Source of the DNA: Spartobacteria bacterium
GTDB lineage: Bacteria > Verrucomicrobiota > Verrucomicrobiia > Chthoniobacterales > UBA6821
Direction: 5' to 3'
DNA length: 7,911 bases
Assembly (NCBI GenBank): GCA_947466005.1
Contig: CANIBV010000075.1
Location: 1-7,911, forward strand
The notes under the pieces were generated by a model. It was not told the origin of the DNA. It saw only the letters and a program-made list of their open reading frames with translations, and searched no databases. Positions 6,297-7,911 of this stretch are shown in pieces (the stretch's first letter is position 1; each line of letters opens with the position of its first letter). The position numbers and the translations under genes were made by a program.

Positions 6297-7742
6297 TTAT
6301 CGAGGAAGAGCCGTTCCCACCATCCTGAGGATGATCTGGGGATAGAAGCCGGCTACCATGAGGGGAAGCAGAAGGAGAATGACGCTCCAGCGTGCGGTCG
6401 GAGCGATGTCGGAGAGGGATGCCCAACGCTCGGCAATTGGGCCCCAGAAGATGTTCCTGTAGGCGCGCAGCATATAGATGGCCGAGATCACGACACCCCA
6501 GACGCCGATGATGACCGGGATGATCATTTCCGGTCCGTAGGCGCTCGCACCGAAAAACACCAGGATCTCACCGGCAAAGTTTGCGAATCCGGGGAGGCCG
6601 ACCGAGGCCATTGCAGCGAAGCCAAAGAGCAATCCGAGCACGGGAGTCACCTTGGCCAGACCGCCAAGCTCAGCGTAGTCGAGCGTTCCTGTGCGGCGGC
6701 GGATCTCACCGCACAAAGCGAAGGCCGCCGCAACCGAGAGTCCGTGGGCAAACATAAGAAGCGATGCACCGTTGATGCCCAGCAGATTGAGGGAGGCAAG
6801 TCCGAGGAAGATATACCCCATGTGCATTACGCTCGAGTAGCCGACTGTCCAGTCGAGGCGCTTCTGGGCGACGGTGACGTAGCCGATGTAGAGGATGTTG
6901 CCGATGAGGAGGAGAATCAACAGGCCGTTAAACTGATGCATCGCATCAGGGAAGAGTGGGAGCGCAATGCGGATCAGTCCGTAGAGACCGAACTTCTTGA
7001 GCACTCCAGCGTGCAGCATCGCGGCGGGAGCGGGAGCACAGGCATAAGCAGGCGGCGCCCAGGAGTGGAACGGGAAGAGGGAAACCAGGGAACCGAATCC
7101 GACCAGGAGGACCAGATAGATCCATGAGGCGGGATGGAATGCTCCGGTCGCGGCCATCTGGTCTAGCTGACGAATGTCGAGCGTCCTTAATCCGGAGGGG
7201 ATGCTCAGATAGAGGGCAAGCAGACCGATGAGGAGAACAAAACTACCTGCACCAAGATAGATTGTGGCCTTCCATGCCGCTGCCTGGCGGTCGCCTGAAC
7301 CCCAGATTCCGATCAGGAGGAAAGTCGGGATGAGGGCCAGTTCGTGGAAGGAGTAGAGGAAGAGGACATCCAGTGAGGCGAAGGCGCCGATCACACCCGC
7401 CGAGATGAAGAGCAGGCAGACGTAGTAGAGGCCTTCTCGCTTCTCGATCTTGGGAGCGATCCAGAGGGCGGAGAGGGTCACTAGCGTGGCGAGCAGGAAC
7501 ATCGTCAGTGTGAGACCATCGGCGCCAAGAGTCAGGTTGATCCCGAGACGCGGCAGGATCTTCCATTCAGAAAGGTACTGCCATCCACCAGAGTGCAGGT
7601 CGTAGCGGGTGAAGAGGATGACCGCGAAAACCAGATTAACGATGGCCGCGCCGAGTGCCGTGCGGCGGGGATTGGCTCCCACCATGATGCCAAGGGAGGC
7701 AAGCAGCGGGAGAACGATCAGGAGAATGAGAAGAAGGCTCAT
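6297..7742 (-). CDS. nuoM: NADH-quinone oxidoreductase subunit M, divergent form lacking the TM7 lysine
   Basis: An antiporter-like inner-membrane subunit of complex I, 481 residues, near the usual NuoM length, hydrophobic throughout. Placement between nuoL and nuoN and motifs such as HELALIPTFLLIGIWG (133-148), DWTVGYSSVMHMGYIFLG (297-314), MFAHGLSVAAAFALCGEI (330-347) and GLPGFANFAGEILVFFG (382-398) identify it. The TM5 glutamate (E134), the TM8 lysine (K250), and the TM12 glutamate (E392) are present. The TM7 segment reads GFGSLVSLFPFHSWAPPAYACAPAP: where NuoM normally has lysine five residues before the PFH/PLH proline there is L219, and the usual LPDAH is APPAY. The same window's NuoN keeps its lysine at the equivalent place. 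The frame is uninterrupted and flanking motifs are intact, so this is a real variant rather than decay. ATG at 7742, 22 bases after the nuoL stop, without a Shine-Dalgarno sequence. Identity is firm; whether this subunit pumps normally is open. Confidence 0.95.
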   Translation of the reverse strand: MSLLLILLIVLPLLASLGIMVGANPRRTALGAAIVNLVFAVILFTRYDLHSGGWQYLSEWKILPRLGINLTLGADGLTLTMFLLATLVTLSALWIAPKIEKREGLYYVCLLFISAGVIGAFASLDVLFLYSFHELALIPTFLLIGIWGSGDRQAAAWKATIYLGAGSFVLLIGLLALYLSIPSGLRTLDIRQLDQMAATGAFHPASWIYLVLLVGFGSLVSLFPFHSWAPPAYACAPAPAAMLHAGVLKKFGLYGLIRIALPLFPDAMHQFNGLLILLLIGNILYIGYVTVAQKRLDWTVGYSSVMHMGYIFLGLASLNLLGINGASLLMFAHGLSVAAAFALCGEIRRRTGTLDYAELGGLAKVTPVLGLLFGFAAMASVGLPGFANFAGEILVFFGASAYGPEMIIPVIIGVWGVVISAIYMLRAYRNIFWGPIAERWASLSDIAPTARWSVILLLLPLMVAGFYPQIILRMVGTALPR

Positions 7743-7764
7743 GTCAGTGGGTAATGAACGGCTA

Positions 7765-7911
7765 CTAGCGAACGTTAAGGAGCAGATAGATCAGACCGAC
7801 CACGCCGGCTCCGAAGAAGAAGGCGTAGGCCTGAAGATTCCCTACCTGGAGGAACCTGAGAGCGAATCCGAGTGTCCAGACAACCGTGGCGCTTCCGCGG
7901 ACCAGTATCCC
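7765..7911 (-). CDS. nuoL: NADH-quinone oxidoreductase subunit L, C-terminal end (partial at right edge)
   Basis: An open frame enters from the right edge and ends at TAG (7767-7765), followed at once by a second in-frame TAG (7764-7762). The 48 visible residues begin GILVRGSATVVWTLGFALRF, continue with LQVGNLQAYAFFFGAGVVGL and end IYLLLNVR. The pattern LRxLQxGxLQxYAfxfxxGvvxL is the typical last transmembrane helix of NuoL, the third antiporter-like complex I subunit, whose C-terminal region follows the long lateral helix. The position directly upstream of nuoM, 22 bases away, supports this. Nothing can be said about its catalytic residues because they lie outside the window. The call rests on a short segment plus gene order. 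Confidence 0.85.
   Translation of the reverse strand, partial: GILVRGSATVVWTLGFALRFLQVGNLQAYAFFFGAGVVGLIYLLLNVR

Noticed and set aside
6288..7127. 279-codon open frame on the plus strand
   Set aside because: Antisense to nuoM and the nuoM-nuoN junction. Its translation is highly charged and low in hydrophobics, as expected for the complement of GC-rich membrane-protein codons, with no motif.
6297..7742. Reading NuoM as an Mrp-type antiporter or a hydrogenase subunit instead of complex I
   Set aside because: The flanking nuoL end and nuoN in canonical order, and the motifs conserved with NuoM, favour complex I; no Mrp or hydrogenase gene is in the window.

Overview
The window is a dense, single-direction bacterial segment. 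Every supportable gene lies on the minus strand, intergenic gaps run from 2 to 54 bases, and no stretch over 300 bases is gene-free. Reading in the direction of transcription (high to low coordinates), it holds: the last 48 codons of nuoL, nuoM, nuoN, a cytoplasmic CE7-type acetyl-ester hydrolase, recF, an MsbA-like ABC half-exporter, and the N-terminal 286 residues of a GT-B-like glycosyltransferase that runs off the left edge.

Organism: a GC-rich (by eye a little under 60%) Gram-negative-type bacterium with a respiratory complex I in the usual L-M-N order. The style of the glycosyltransferase, the CE7 esterase and the NuoM variant remind me of Verrucomicrobiota or a neighbouring PVC lineage. 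This is recall-based inference with low-to-moderate confidence; no rRNA or other phylogenetic marker is present to settle it.

Region by region: 7911-4823 is the tail of a nuo operon encoding the three antiporter-like membrane subunits of NADH:quinone oxidoreductase. NuoN keeps all the charged residues expected for proton translocation. NuoM keeps the TM5 glutamate and the TM12 glutamate but lacks the TM7 lysine and the usual PDAH motif. From 4816 to 2736 come the CE7 esterase (6 bases after nuoN) and recF (2 bases after the esterase), so read-through transcription and translational coupling are likely. From 2681 to 1 come the ABC exporter and the glycosyltransferase, 21 bases apart; the pair could serve envelope lipid or glycan assembly.

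The genes do not form one obvious pathway: respiration, deacetylation, recombination repair and envelope export share one co-directional run. No mobile element, tRNA, rRNA, CRISPR array, clear promoter or clear rho-independent terminator was seen. The most notable items are the lysine-less NuoM, the near absence of Shine-Dalgarno sequences before the starts, and a short coupled ORF with a G7 tract between recF and the ABC gene. I did not find a convincing new multi-gene system.
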